From positions 1 to 64,000 of the forward strand of contig NZ_JAHZTC010000003.1 of the NCBI RefSeq assembly GCF_019599265.1: a stretch of DNA of 64,000 nucleotides, given 5' to 3'. The position numbers and the translations under genes were made by a program. This DNA comes from Pontibacter sp. HSC-14F20. GTDB lineage: Bacteria > Bacteroidota > Bacteroidia > Cytophagales > Hymenobacteraceae. Positions within the stretch are counted from its first letter, which is position 1. Each line of letters starts with the position of its first letter. Below are positions 35,701 through 44,019 of the stretch, piece by piece. Below the pieces are notes generated by a model. The model was not told the DNA's origin. It saw nothing but the letters and a program-made list of their open reading frames with translations, and did no database searches.

Positions 35701-36798
35701 TTCCGGGTACACCAGGCCTTTACCGGTCGCGAGGGGCTGCGTCTGGCCCTGGAGCACAAGCCAGACGCCATGCTGCTCGATATACAGTTACCGGATATGA
35801 CCGGTTGGGACGTGCTCAAAAAAGTACGTGAAGACAAAGAACTGCGCAACATCAATGTGCATGTGATGTCGGCTTACGACAAAGAAGTAATCGGAGAGCA
35901 TGCCGAAAACGAAGAATACCTGCCGAAGCCCGTTACGCTTGAGATGCTCAACAAGGCCTTTGGTTCGATTGTGAACAAATCGGGAGCGAACATCGAGAAC
36001 ATCCTGATCGTGGAGGACAACGAGATCGAGAACAAAGCTGTGGCCGAACTGCTGCTGGCGCACGGCCTCAAGTCTACCTCCGCCTACTCTGCCGAAGAGG
36101 CCGAAAAGGTGCTGGCCAAGCAAAAAGTAGACTGCATCATCCTCGACCTCAACCTGCCGGGCATGAAAGGTTACGAGTGGATGAAGAAGATCAAGTCGCA
36201 AACCAAGCTCGGTGATATTCCGATCATCATTTACTCGGGCAAAGACCTGAGCGAAGACGAAGAGACGAGACTGAAGGAGTTTGCCAACACGATCATCATC
36301 AAAAACGAGTACTCATACCTGCGCCTGCTTGACGAGGTGCAGCTCTTCCTGCACAAAGTAAACCAGAAGCTGCCGCCGGGCAATGAGTTTAAAATGAAGC
36401 TGCACGTGCCCGAGGAAGTGCTGCGCGGCAAAAAGATAATGGTAGTGGATGATGATGTGCGCAACATTTACTCGCTGAGCAGTCTGCTGGAATTGCACGG
36501 CATGCAGGTAGTAGCTGCTTATGATGGCAAGGAGGCACTGGAAAAACTTGACACAGAGGCAGGTATAGATATGGTGCTGATGGACGTGATGATGCCGGAA
36601 ATGGACGGTATAGAAGCGACAAAACGAATCCGTGCGGATTTACGTTTTAAGCAACTGCCAATCATTTCACTCACCGCCAAGGCCATGAAAGAAGACAGAG
36701 AAAAATGCATACAAGCTGGAGCTTCAGATTATATACCAAAGCCAGTAGATACCGATAAGTTGCTGACCCTGATGCGGGTTTGGTTGTATGAAGCCTGA
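32734..36798 (+). CDS. Hybrid sensor histidine kinase: NIT-HAMP-GAF-HisKA-HATPase-REC-REC-REC
   Basis: A 1354-residue membrane kinase. A first helix (~12-30) and a periplasmic helical domain with QQERARILAAS (NIT-like, sensing nitrate/nitrite in relatives) are followed by a second helix (~307-327), HAMP (~330-385), GAF (~430-570), a coiled coil (~580-670) and HisKA with NMSHELRTPLNS, phosphoacceptor His680. HATPase follows (~780-900, GTGLGLTIS). Three receivers carry phosphorylatable Asp1016, Asp1138 and Asp1284. The domain order suggests a phosphorelay hub. It overlaps the CheR gene by 11 bp, so the two are translationally coupled. Confidence 0.93.
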   Translation: MNIIKNLKIRDKLLLLLALLLFPLVYFVAATVQSEFEAHEKLKQEMVQLDESEKISALVHAFQQERARILAASTGDSAFTLDARAQRNITDAAGQELIKFLGEHNRFFPAINKLEDIKKYRNELDQGKLDPLEFRRYSSDFIYGMLDRMDDSAIGIDNVEISRQLTSFKSLSEAKVHLARIRSLLMKSLQEGILSYQDFGQLMEQYTSHTKSLKEFYRFGGQDAVAGVQKIVVTDAYKRGDAILKSLQENPETDLNHYDPLKVYSLFTSNIEALRHAEIALIDHIRSGVMEVSRSKERYLQVLFTSLVVILLLVGLLSFYIISLISGSLAKLKLAADRIRLGASDVQIDINSTDEIGSVAASFRGVLNKTVMLSDVTKAIGEGRYDMDVEPQSEEDTLSLAIRTMKENLYTFTTENANRNWVLTGVAELSNLIGGESTLDNVANHALSYLCNYTDSEAGVLYLHNNNGKLEPAASYGVQQNKAQLPVFEVGAGLVGQTVQERKVKVLEGVQEEYLRIRTGLSDIEPATVIIIPLYFGSTIVGALELASRKPYTEVQRRLLDSASERISVLIHTLKAHLQTQELLYETQNQAEELETQQEELRQLNAELKASEEELRVNQEELQEKNAELEEKAQLLEEQYEALGAKNKALEDAREAIELKIQQVETVSKYKSDFLANMSHELRTPLNSILILSRLLADNMENTLSTKQIDHAQIIHKSGNDLLRLINEILDLSKIESGMVKLETEELQLSEITMKPMFRELAAKKKISFKERHVPGTFDSIVTDRFRLEQILKNFIGNAIKFTDEGGEVEFQVYPVTQRPAFRSEQLRDTQDVVAFAVRDTGIGIAQDKQDVVFEAFQQADTSTTRKYGGTGLGLTISKELASLLGGELILESEPGKGSTFTLYLPRIPNGTGTSPTTAPLQQLVHTYKTPVATAEAETAEPTAQQKSRSMGQVFLNMEREDKQDIRVLIVEDDKGFSDILADFAKAKNFRVHQAFTGREGLRLALEHKPDAMLLDIQLPDMTGWDVLKKVREDKELRNINVHVMSAYDKEVIGEHAENEEYLPKPVTLEMLNKAFGSIVNKSGANIENILIVEDNEIENKAVAELLLAHGLKSTSAYSAEEAEKVLAKQKVDCIILDLNLPGMKGYEWMKKIKSQTKLGDIPIIIYSGKDLSEDEETRLKEFANTIIIKNEYSYLRLLDEVQLFLHKVNQKLPPGNEFKMKLHVPEEVLRGKKIMVVDDDVRNIYSLSSLLELHGMQVVAAYDGKEALEKLDTEAGIDMVLMDVMMPEMDGIEATKRIRADLRFKQLPIISLTAKAMKEDREKCIQAGASDYIPKPVDTDKLLTLMRVWLYEA

Positions 36799-37618
36799 GA
36801 ACGAGGAACTTTTTGAGCTGGAGGTAGAGGCGCTCATTAAAGAAATACACACACAGTACGGATACGATTTCAGCGGTTATGCACGGGCCTCGGTATACCG
36901 CCGCATCAAACGGTTTCTGGGACAGAAACACCTGCACAGCATAGACGAGCTGCGCAAGTTTCTGTTCACAGATAGTTTTTTCTTCGAGAATTTTCTGCAG
37001 GAAATCACCGTGAATGTAACGGAGATGTTCCGCGACCCGACTTTTTACAAGTCGCTGCGTGATAATGTGCTGCCTATACTTTCGACGTATCCGTTCATCA
37101 AGGTATGGGATGCGGGCTGCTCCACGGGCGAGGAGCTTTTTTCGCTGGCGATTCTGCTGGAAGAGGAAGGCTTGCTGGGCCGCACCAAAATTTACGCCAC
37201 CGACATCAACCAGAAGGTGCTACGGCAGGCGAAAGAGGGGATCTTTTCTGCTTCACACATGACGGCCTATACTGCAGCTTATTACGCGGCAGGTGGCAGG
37301 CGCGATTTTGCTGAATATTATACCAGTAACTACGGCAGTGCCAAGTTCAATTCATCGCTTGTCAAAAATGTGGTGTTCTACCCGCATAACCTGGCTACTG
37401 ACAGCTCGTTCAACGAGTTTCACCTGATCGTGTGCCGTAACGTGCTGATTTACTTCAACAAGGCCTTGCAGGAGCGGGTATACCAGCTTTTCGATGAAAG
37501 TCTGGTGAGCCTGGGTTATCTGGCATTGGGCAAAAAGGAAACACTGGCCATGTCAGACATCAGCAGCAAGTATAACTTCGTAGATAAAAACAACCGCATT
37601 TACCGCAAAAACTCCTGA
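36788..37618 (+). CDS. CheR-family protein-glutamate methyltransferase
   Basis: A 276-residue protein with the CheR N-terminal helical domain (YDFSGYARASVYRRIKRFL) and the SAM-dependent methyltransferase domain, motif I WDAGCSTGEELFSLAI near residue 105 and NVLIYF near 220. CheR methylates Glu side chains of chemoreceptors, but no chemoreceptor is encoded nearby, so the target may be the hybrid kinase network itself. It overlaps the upstream gene by 11 bp and the CheB gene by 1 bp. Confidence 0.92.
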   Translation: MKPENEELFELEVEALIKEIHTQYGYDFSGYARASVYRRIKRFLGQKHLHSIDELRKFLFTDSFFFENFLQEITVNVTEMFRDPTFYKSLRDNVLPILSTYPFIKVWDAGCSTGEELFSLAILLEEEGLLGRTKIYATDINQKVLRQAKEGIFSASHMTAYTAAYYAAGGRRDFAEYYTSNYGSAKFNSSLVKNVVFYPHNLATDSSFNEFHLIVCRNVLIYFNKALQERVYQLFDESLVSLGYLALGKKETLAMSDISSKYNFVDKNNRIYRKNS

Positions 37619-38190
37619 TGCTTGCAACTTCCCGACTGATCGTAATAGGCGGCTCCTGGGGCGGCATTCAGGCGTCGATGAAAATACTGCAAGGGCTACC
37701 CGCCAACTACAGTATTCCCATTGTGCTGGTGCTGCACCGTTTGCGCAACTATGAGGGCAATATGCAGGAGCTCTTTGACAAAAAATTGGCCTTGAAAGCG
37801 GTAGAGATAGATGACAAAGTTCCTTTGGAGGCTGGCCACCTATACATTGCTCCGGCTAACTACCACGTGCTCCTCGAAAAAGACCATACCTTCTCGCTCG
37901 ACGATTCCGAACTGGAGAACTATTCCCGCCCTTCCATCGATGTGACTTTTAACAGCGCAGCTGATGTTTTCGGGAAAAATACGGTTGGGATACTACTTAG
38001 TGGCGCCAGCAAGGATGGAAGTTCAGGATTAAAGTATATATTTGAAAAACGGGGCACTGCTATTGTGCAGCATCCCGGCGAAGCGGAGATTTCCACCATG
38101 CCGCTAGCAGCCATCCAGAGCACACCTGGCTGTAGTATCATGCATGTTGAGCGCATACAAGCATATTTGCTAACCTTACATGAACACTGA
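37618..38190 (+). CDS. CheB-type methylesterase lacking a receiver domain
   Basis: A 190-residue catalytic-only CheB. The Ser-His-Asp triad is Ser13 (GGSWGG), His40 (LVLHRL) and Asp133 (GASKDG). Classical CheB has an N-terminal receiver that this one lacks, so activity must be controlled by partners or be constitutive. It would remove methyl esters added by the adjacent CheR. The 1-bp ATGA-type overlap with CheR and the 11-bp overlap with the next kinase point to a single transcript. Confidence 0.92.
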   Translation: MLATSRLIVIGGSWGGIQASMKILQGLPANYSIPIVLVLHRLRNYEGNMQELFDKKLALKAVEIDDKVPLEAGHLYIAPANYHVLLEKDHTFSLDDSELENYSRPSIDVTFNSAADVFGKNTVGILLSGASKDGSSGLKYIFEKRGTAIVQHPGEAEISTMPLAAIQSTPGCSIMHVERIQAYLLTLHEH

Positions 38191-39385
38191 CCACGTTATC
38201 TTACCTATTACAACCTTGCCAACACTTACTCACCCGGTAAAGATATTGCTCGTGGACGACAGGGAAGAAAACCTTGTCAGCCTGGCGAGTCTGCTATCGG
38301 AAGAAGGAGACAACACCATATACCTGTTTGCTAAATCTGGCGAAGAAGCCCTGAAGATGGCCTTGCAGGAAGAGATTGCGCTTATTTTGCTGGATGTGCA
38401 GATGCCCGGCATGAATGGGTACGAAGTGGCCCGCTACCTGCGCGACATTTCCAAGACGCGTGATGTTCCCATTATTTTTGTGACGGCCATTCACCAGCAG
38501 GATGTGCATGTAATCGAGGGCTTTGAGGCCGGAGCCGTGGACTTTCTCTTCAAGCCCCTGCACCCTGCCATCACCAAAGCCAAAGTGGCGGCCTTTGTGC
38601 GCTTTTACCTGCAAAAGAAAGAGATAGAGCGTGCCCACAAACGGACGCAGGAAATAAACCGCGAACTGGAAGAGCGTGTAAAGGCACGTACTGCCGAGCT
38701 CACCCGCGTGAATAAAGACCTGGATAACTTCGTCTATACCGCTTCCCACGATCTCAAGGCACCTATCAACAACATTGAGGGTCTGGCCGTTGCGCTGAAA
38801 GAGGTATTAGATAGTCCGGAGCCTGACCATGATGAACTCAATATCATCATGGCCATGATACAGGATGCGATTAGCCGGTTCAAACATACCCTCATGGACC
38901 TGACGGAAGTAGCCAAGTTGCAGCATCAGGATGAGACGGCGGCCGAAAGCGTGCGTTTTGAGGAGCTGATCGATGATATAACCCTCAACATTCAGGATCT
39001 GATTTTCAAGTACGACGCTACAATCGACACAGATTTCTCTGCAGCGCCTGACATGATTTTCTCACGCAAAAACCTGCGGAGCATCGTCTACAACTTAGTC
39101 TCAAACGCCATTAAATACAGTTCACCCGATCGTAAACCAGTTATTGCAGTGAACACCTACCGGGAAGGCGCCTTTACCGTGTTTTGTGTGAAAGATAACG
39201 GACTTGGTTTAAGGTCAGAGGACCGGGAAAAAGTGTTTGATATGTTTAAGCGTCTGCATGCTCATGTAGAAGGAACCGGTGTGGGTCTGGCCATTGTGAA
39301 GCGCATCGTAGAGAACAGCGATGGCAAAATTGAATGCGACAGTGAACAGGGCAAAGGCTCTGAGTTCAGGGTATACCTGAAGTAA
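38180..39385 (+). CDS. Response receiver-histidine kinase fusion (REC-HisKA-HATPase)
   Basis: A 401-residue soluble protein. The N-terminal receiver has phosphorylatable Asp72 in LLDVQMPG. A short coiled coil precedes HisKA, with YTASHDLKAPINN and His190, and a HATPase domain (NLVSNAIKYSS, GTGVGLAIVKR) ends the protein. It probably receives phosphate from the upstream hybrid kinase and passes it on. There is no separate output regulator within the cluster. Overlaps the CheB gene by 11 bp. Confidence 0.9.
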   Translation: MNTDHVILPITTLPTLTHPVKILLVDDREENLVSLASLLSEEGDNTIYLFAKSGEEALKMALQEEIALILLDVQMPGMNGYEVARYLRDISKTRDVPIIFVTAIHQQDVHVIEGFEAGAVDFLFKPLHPAITKAKVAAFVRFYLQKKEIERAHKRTQEINRELEERVKARTAELTRVNKDLDNFVYTASHDLKAPINNIEGLAVALKEVLDSPEPDHDELNIIMAMIQDAISRFKHTLMDLTEVAKLQHQDETAAESVRFEELIDDITLNIQDLIFKYDATIDTDFSAAPDMIFSRKNLRSIVYNLVSNAIKYSSPDRKPVIAVNTYREGAFTVFCVKDNGLGLRSEDREKVFDMFKRLHAHVEGTGVGLAIVKRIVENSDGKIECDSEQGKGSEFRVYLK

Positions 39386-39442
39386 GTAATTGATTTAAAA
39401 TGTTTTGAAAGTCAGAAACTAGAGCATCTAACCTAATAACTC

Positions 39443-39465
39443 AAAGGCGCAGCTAATGCGCCTTT
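39443..39465 (+). terminator. Weak hairpin terminator after the signalling cluster
   Basis: A 9-bp stem AAAGGCGCA / TGCGCCTTT with a 5-base loop, followed by TTGTTG rather than a clean T-run. Nothing else is seen in the remaining gap to 39673. Confidence 0.5.
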
Positions 39466-39673
39466 GTTGTTTGGAGCAACTTAGGCAGGTATAGACCAGT
39501 GCCTTTCTTTCCCGAAAATTTCGGTATTGATCTGTTCCGGCCCTCAAAAAGATAGCGTTGCAGACAGATAGATAACCCCAAACGGACGCTCCCGTTAAAG
39601 AACAGGAATTTATACCTGCGCCTCATGCACCCAACCTGATGGCTGCACAGGTATAACAAACCAACATTCCTGT

Positions 39674-40861
39674 ATGGCGAAAGAAGTTACCAATTGGTCG
39701 GGTAGCCTGTGTTTTACCCCGAAGCAGTTGCTCCACCCCAAAAACGAAAAGGAAATAGCCAAAGCCGTTGCAAAGTCTGCTAAAGAAGGGCGCAATGTGC
39801 GGGTTACCGGTGCACAGCACTCCTCCTCTCCTCTCATTGAAACGCAGGATACCTTGATCTCGCTCGACAAACTGCAGGGCCTGGTATCGCATGACACTGC
39901 AGCAAACGAAGCCACCATTTATGCCGGTATGAAGGTGCACGATGCCGGTCAGGCACTCTATAAAGTGGGGCTTGCCATGCACAACACCGGTGATGTGGAC
40001 GTGCAGAACGTGTCGGGAGCCATTGGTACGGGCACGCACGGTACGGGCAAAAAATTACAGAACCTCTCTACCATGCTCATCGGGGCCCGGTTGATCACAG
40101 CCTCCGGCGATATCATCGACAAGCACATTGAAGAAGATCCGGAGTTCATCCGGGCGCTGCGCACTTCCATGGGTATGCTGGGGATATTCTCCCAGATCAG
40201 ACTTAAACTGGAGCCTGCTTTTAAACTGCATCGTCGGGAGTGGTGCACACACATAGAGCAATGCATGGAGCACCTTGACGAGCTGGCCGAAAACAACCGC
40301 AACTTCGACTTTTACTGGTATCCCCGCTCCGACATGACCAAGATCCGTACCTTAAATGAACCCGGCAATGACATGTTTGACCTGCCCTATGCCACCTGCG
40401 TGAAAGAAGAGGAAGGCTGGAGCCACGAGATACTGCCACGTAAGCGCACCCTAAAATTCGACGAAATGGAATATGCCCTGCCCGTCGAAAATGGCCCGGC
40501 CTGTTTTGAGGCGGTGCGCAAACGGGTAAAAGAGAAACATCGCAAAGAAGTGGCCTGGCGTGTACTATACCGAACTATAGCCCCGGACGATGCCTACCTC
40601 AGCCCCTACCCGACCGATTCTGTTACGATCTCGCTGCACCACAATGCGGGCCTTCCTTTCTGGGATTATTTCAAGGACATCGAACCCATTTTTCTGGAGC
40701 ACGGCGGTCGTCCGCACTGGGGGAAAAAGCACACGCTCACAGCCAAAGAACTTCAGCCGCTATACCCTGAATTTGACAATTTTCTGAAAGTGCGTAAAGA
40801 AATGGACCCGAACGGCGTATTCCTAACACCTTATATGCGTCGCCTGATGGGCCTTGAATGA
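39674..40861 (+). CDS. FAD-linked sugar-lactone/alditol oxidase (D-arabinono-1,4-lactone oxidase family)
   Basis: A 395-residue protein with an N-terminal FAD-binding PCMH domain (residues ~10-180: NVRVTGAQHSSSPLIE, GAIGTGTHGTG) and a C-terminal ALO domain (FDFYWYPRSD, HWGKKHT). The HWGK segment near the C-terminus is the catalytic motif of the aldonolactone/alditol oxidase family. It oxidises a sugar lactone or alditol using O2 or a carrier; the precise sugar is unknown. It is followed by a small ASRT-family protein 25 bp downstream. Confidence 0.9.
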   Translation: MAKEVTNWSGSLCFTPKQLLHPKNEKEIAKAVAKSAKEGRNVRVTGAQHSSSPLIETQDTLISLDKLQGLVSHDTAANEATIYAGMKVHDAGQALYKVGLAMHNTGDVDVQNVSGAIGTGTHGTGKKLQNLSTMLIGARLITASGDIIDKHIEEDPEFIRALRTSMGMLGIFSQIRLKLEPAFKLHRREWCTHIEQCMEHLDELAENNRNFDFYWYPRSDMTKIRTLNEPGNDMFDLPYATCVKEEEGWSHEILPRKRTLKFDEMEYALPVENGPACFEAVRKRVKEKHRKEVAWRVLYRTIAPDDAYLSPYPTDSVTISLHHNAGLPFWDYFKDIEPIFLEHGGRPHWGKKHTLTAKELQPLYPEFDNFLKVRKEMDPNGVFLTPYMRRLMGLE

Positions 40862-40886
40862 GTTTATCGAAAGAAGAGCAACCAAC

Positions 40887-41267
40887 ATGAAACCACAAAA
40901 AACAGGCAGCAAGCAATGGGTCATTCCCGGTGGCCACATCCCCTTTGGCACGAACGGCAAAGAACCTGAGTTTACCAGCCACGACAGCCTCAGCATCCTT
41001 AACACCTCTGGCAAAGTAGCAGACATCGAACTGGTCATCTATTACCAGGACCGTGAGCCGAATGGCCCCTACCCGATCTGTGTAGAAGCGCAGCGCATGA
41101 AAGAAGTGCGCTTCAACGACCTGATCGACCCCTTGGCTATAGCTTTGGACACACCCTACTCATGCGTGCTGCAATCGGATGTGCCGGTGGTGGTACAATT
41201 CAGCCGACAGGATACACGACAGACTGCCAATGCCATTGCCACCATGATGGCCTGGCCGGTTGCCTAA
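40887..41267 (+). CDS. Sensory-rhodopsin-transducer (ASRT) family protein
   Basis: A 126-residue protein from the ATG at 40887; a TTG at 40854 is less likely. Short beta-rich sequence beginning KQWVIPGGHIPF and with QSDVPVVVQFSRQDTRQ matches the Anabaena sensory rhodopsin transducer family. That family has been proposed to be a small-molecule, probably sugar-binding, module in most bacteria. No rhodopsin is encoded here, and the upstream gene is a sugar-lactone oxidase only 25 bp away, so a carbohydrate-linked role fits better than light sensing. Confidence 0.85.
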   Translation: MKPQKTGSKQWVIPGGHIPFGTNGKEPEFTSHDSLSILNTSGKVADIELVIYYQDREPNGPYPICVEAQRMKEVRFNDLIDPLAIALDTPYSCVLQSDVPVVVQFSRQDTRQTANAIATMMAWPVA

Positions 41268-41285
41268 ACAAGGTATAGCACAGGT

Positions 41286-41765
41286 ATGGACAACCTCTCA
41301 GCAGCACTGACAATTCTTTCGGCCATGATCACCCCGGCCATCCTGATCATGGCCAGTGGTTCACTTATCCTGACGACCTCCCAGCGCCTGAGTCGCAGCA
41401 TGGAACGGGTCCGCAAACTGGCAGACCAGTACAGTACACTCACCAGCAAAGAAGTATCTTCTCAATCCGACCCGGCAGAGAAAAGCTTCCTGCTCGATCT
41501 TTTGCTGCGCGTCACCCGCCGCTGCCGCCTGTTGCAACGCGCCATGACGTGCCTATACCTGACCCTGGGTGTTTTTGTAGCCACCAGCATCGCCATCGCC
41601 TTGTTCGATGTGCTCAATCTGCCTTATGCCTGGGCTATCACGCTGCTTAGCCTGATTGGCGCCGGCCTACTATTCTACGCCAGTCTGCTGCTGATTATGG
41701 AATCGAGGATCGCACTGCAGGCGGTGGACCGGGAAATGGATTGGGTGATGCGGGTGAGTAAATAG
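41286..41765 (+). CDS. DUF2721 membrane protein
   Basis: A 159-residue protein with a membrane helix at each of residues ~8-30, ~95-112 and ~118-138. The segment MASGSLILTTSQRLSRSMERVRKL is characteristic of DUF2721. The function is unknown. The stop codon TAG is part of a TAGGTATA motif. It lies 18 bp after the ASRT gene; co-transcription is plausible. Confidence 0.85.
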   Translation: MDNLSAALTILSAMITPAILIMASGSLILTTSQRLSRSMERVRKLADQYSTLTSKEVSSQSDPAEKSFLLDLLLRVTRRCRLLQRAMTCLYLTLGVFVATSIAIALFDVLNLPYAWAITLLSLIGAGLLFYASLLLIMESRIALQAVDREMDWVMRVSK

Positions 41766-41772
41766 GTATAAA

Positions 41773-41806
41773 AAAGCCTCTTCCAGATGGAGCTGAAAGA
41801 GGCTTT
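41773..41806. terminator. Bidirectional hairpin between DUF2721 and pepD
   Basis: Stem AAAGCCTCTT (41773-41782) with AAGAGGCTTT (41797-41806), A-rich on the plus side. It lies between convergent genes. Confidence 0.7.
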
Positions 41807-41830
41807 GAAAGTTCAGTTAAGAGTGGGGCG

Positions 41831-43294
41831 TTAGGCCTTTGCAGGTATACGCTTCAGGGTATCCAGCAGAAAATCCCAGTATTTCTGTACCGAGCTGATC
41901 TGCACCTTTTCGTCAGGTGAGTGAGCGCCACGAATGTTCGGACCGAAAGAGATCATCTCCATTTCCGGGTAGTTCGCACCAATGATACCGCATTCAAGTC
42001 CAGCATGACAGGCATTTACGTGGGCTTCGCCGTTATACTTCTCTTTGTACAGGTCGCTCATTATCTGCACGATGCCGGCACCCGGACGCGGCATCCAACC
42101 CGGATACATTCCGCTCAGGCTTACCGCTGCACCAGCCAGTTCCAGTGCACTTTGTATGGCGGCCGCCAAATCCATTTTCTCGCTGTCAACAGAGCTACGG
42201 GTGAGGCACTGCACAGTCAGGTTGCCGTCCTGTACCAGCACACGGGCTACGTTGTTGGAAGTTTGCACCAGGTGCTCAATGTCTGGACTCATACGGTATA
42301 CTCCGTTGTAGCAGGCATAAAGCGCACGCAACAGTTTCGACTGATAGTCAGCTGGCAACACCTGCGCCGGGGCTTCAGTTTGCTCCGCCGTTACAGTTAA
42401 ATTAGGATCAGTGGTAGCATGCTCGTTCTTCAAGATAGCCGTCAGTACCTCCACAAATTTCTCGAAAGTCGTAGCCTCGCCTGCAGGTATAGCCACCACA
42501 GCCACCGACTCGCGCGGAATGGCATTGCGCAGTCCCCCGCCATCGATTGTGCCGATGCACAGCCCAACTTTTTCAGCAGCTTGGTGCAGTAAACGGTTCA
42601 TCAGTTTGTTGGCATTGCCACGACCGAGGTAAATATCCATACCTGAGTGACCGCCAGTCAGGCCTTTGATACTTACTTTGTAGCCTCTCATGTCGCCGCT
42701 TATACCTTCGGGCTGGTAGGTACCACTGGCGTTAATATCCACTCCGCCGGCACAACCGATGGTCAGTTCCGTATCGTCTTCGGTGTCGAGGTTGAGCATA
42801 ATCTCGGCTTCCAGCAAACCACCTTTCAGGCCCAAGGCGCCAGTCATACCTGTTTCTTCGTCTATCGTAAACAGCGCTTCAATAGCCGGATGCTCAATGT
42901 CAGTAGCGGCCAGCAGGGTCATAATGGAAGCAACACCAAGACCGTTATCAGCGCCGAGTGTCGTGCCGCGGGCTTTTACCCAGTCACCGTCCACATACAT
43001 ATCGATGCCCTGCGTGTCGAAATCAAAATCAGTGTCGGCATTTTTTTGGTGCACCATGTCCATGTGGCTCTGGATCAGTACTGTTTTGCGGTCCTCCATA
43101 CCTGCCGTGGCGGGTTTCTTGATGATGACGTTGCCGATCTCGTCCTGAATGGTTTCAAGACCAAGTTTCTGGCCGAATTCCATCATGAAGGCGATCACAC
43201 GCTCCTCTTTTTTGGAAGGACGCGGCACGGCGTTCAGGTCAGCGAAATTATTCCAGAGGGCTTTCGGTTCGAGTGCTCTTACTTCGGTGCTCAT
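41831..43294 (-). CDS. pepD: Aminoacyl-histidine dipeptidase (PepD, M20 family)
   Basis: A 487-residue M20C metallopeptidase, full-length. Zinc ligands and catalytic residues are visible: His and Asp in SHMDMVHQ (~residue 78), Asp in GADNGLG, the EE pair in TIDEETGMTGA, and a final His in AHSPDEKV. The enzyme cleaves Xaa-His (carnosine-type) and related dipeptides in the cytoplasm. Start ATG at 43294. Monocistronic. Confidence 0.93.
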   Translation of the reverse strand: MSTEVRALEPKALWNNFADLNAVPRPSKKEERVIAFMMEFGQKLGLETIQDEIGNVIIKKPATAGMEDRKTVLIQSHMDMVHQKNADTDFDFDTQGIDMYVDGDWVKARGTTLGADNGLGVASIMTLLAATDIEHPAIEALFTIDEETGMTGALGLKGGLLEAEIMLNLDTEDDTELTIGCAGGVDINASGTYQPEGISGDMRGYKVSIKGLTGGHSGMDIYLGRGNANKLMNRLLHQAAEKVGLCIGTIDGGGLRNAIPRESVAVVAIPAGEATTFEKFVEVLTAILKNEHATTDPNLTVTAEQTEAPAQVLPADYQSKLLRALYACYNGVYRMSPDIEHLVQTSNNVARVLVQDGNLTVQCLTRSSVDSEKMDLAAAIQSALELAGAAVSLSGMYPGWMPRPGAGIVQIMSDLYKEKYNGEAHVNACHAGLECGIIGANYPEMEMISFGPNIRGAHSPDEKVQISSVQKYWDFLLDTLKRIPAKA

Positions 43295-44019
43295 GTATGA
43301 TTATTTATGTCTTGTGTTGAAATTATGAGTATTTAATGCCTTTGGCAATGTGGTGCTAAGGTAATAAGATTATAGGAAAGGATTTTGTTGTTGCTACTGC
43401 TTGTTGCAGGTATAGCAAATTGCTTTGTTTTACAGCTTGCCCTGGCCAGGGCGGACATATGGTATAGCAACTGCCATTACAGGTATAGAGACCTGCGTCG
43501 CTCTGTAGCTTCGCCTGTGCGGCGGGCACCTCCTTTTTGTCTTGACAAAAAAATCGAGGGCCCCTACCCCCACTCGCTGAACGCTCAAACAGTGGGTAAT
43601 CATTTAGGTGCACCTGGCTCAGGAGATTTGTTTCATTGCTGAAGGGGCAAGTTAATTTTGCTATACCTGCCAATGGTCTAATTTTGCTACGATGCTATAC
43701 CTTAGAAGAGGAAGTAGCAGAAGTTCCCCCTTTGAAGGGTAGGGCTTCACCTTATCTCTTTTGTTATCCTTTAAGGATCTTGGTTGCTAGTAGCTTCAGC
43801 TTAATCTCACTTCAACCAAGTTTCTTAACAAAATGACAGTAAGTTAAAAAGCAAAAAATTCCGCTCCGATTTGGCTGCCATGCAGGTTGAAATAAAGCAG
43901 GCAAAACTAGCCAACCAACTCACCAAAAAATAAGCGGTAGATCTCCGCAAAAATCAAGTCACAAGTAATTGCAGAGAACGAAACCTGTCGTACTATTGCA
44001 GCCTGAAAATTTCTGGACA
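43295..44019. other. Gene-poor gap, motif-rich, with a short decayed coding tail
   Basis: About 725 bases with no intact gene. Five AGGTATA/TATACCT-type copies lie within 43400-43700. From about 43825 to the TAA at 43931-43933 one frame reads as a short charged peptide (SKLKSKKFRSDLAA then MQVEIKQAKLANQLTKK), possibly the tail of a lost gene. Confidence 0.45.

Noticed and set aside
32734-39385. A chemotaxis operon for motility
   Set aside because: No CheA, CheW, chemoreceptor or flagellar/gliding gene is present; the kinases are ordinary hybrid HisKA types.
40887-41267. A light-sensing rhodopsin pathway
   Set aside because: No retinal-binding seven-helix protein is in the window; the neighbouring enzyme is a sugar oxidase.
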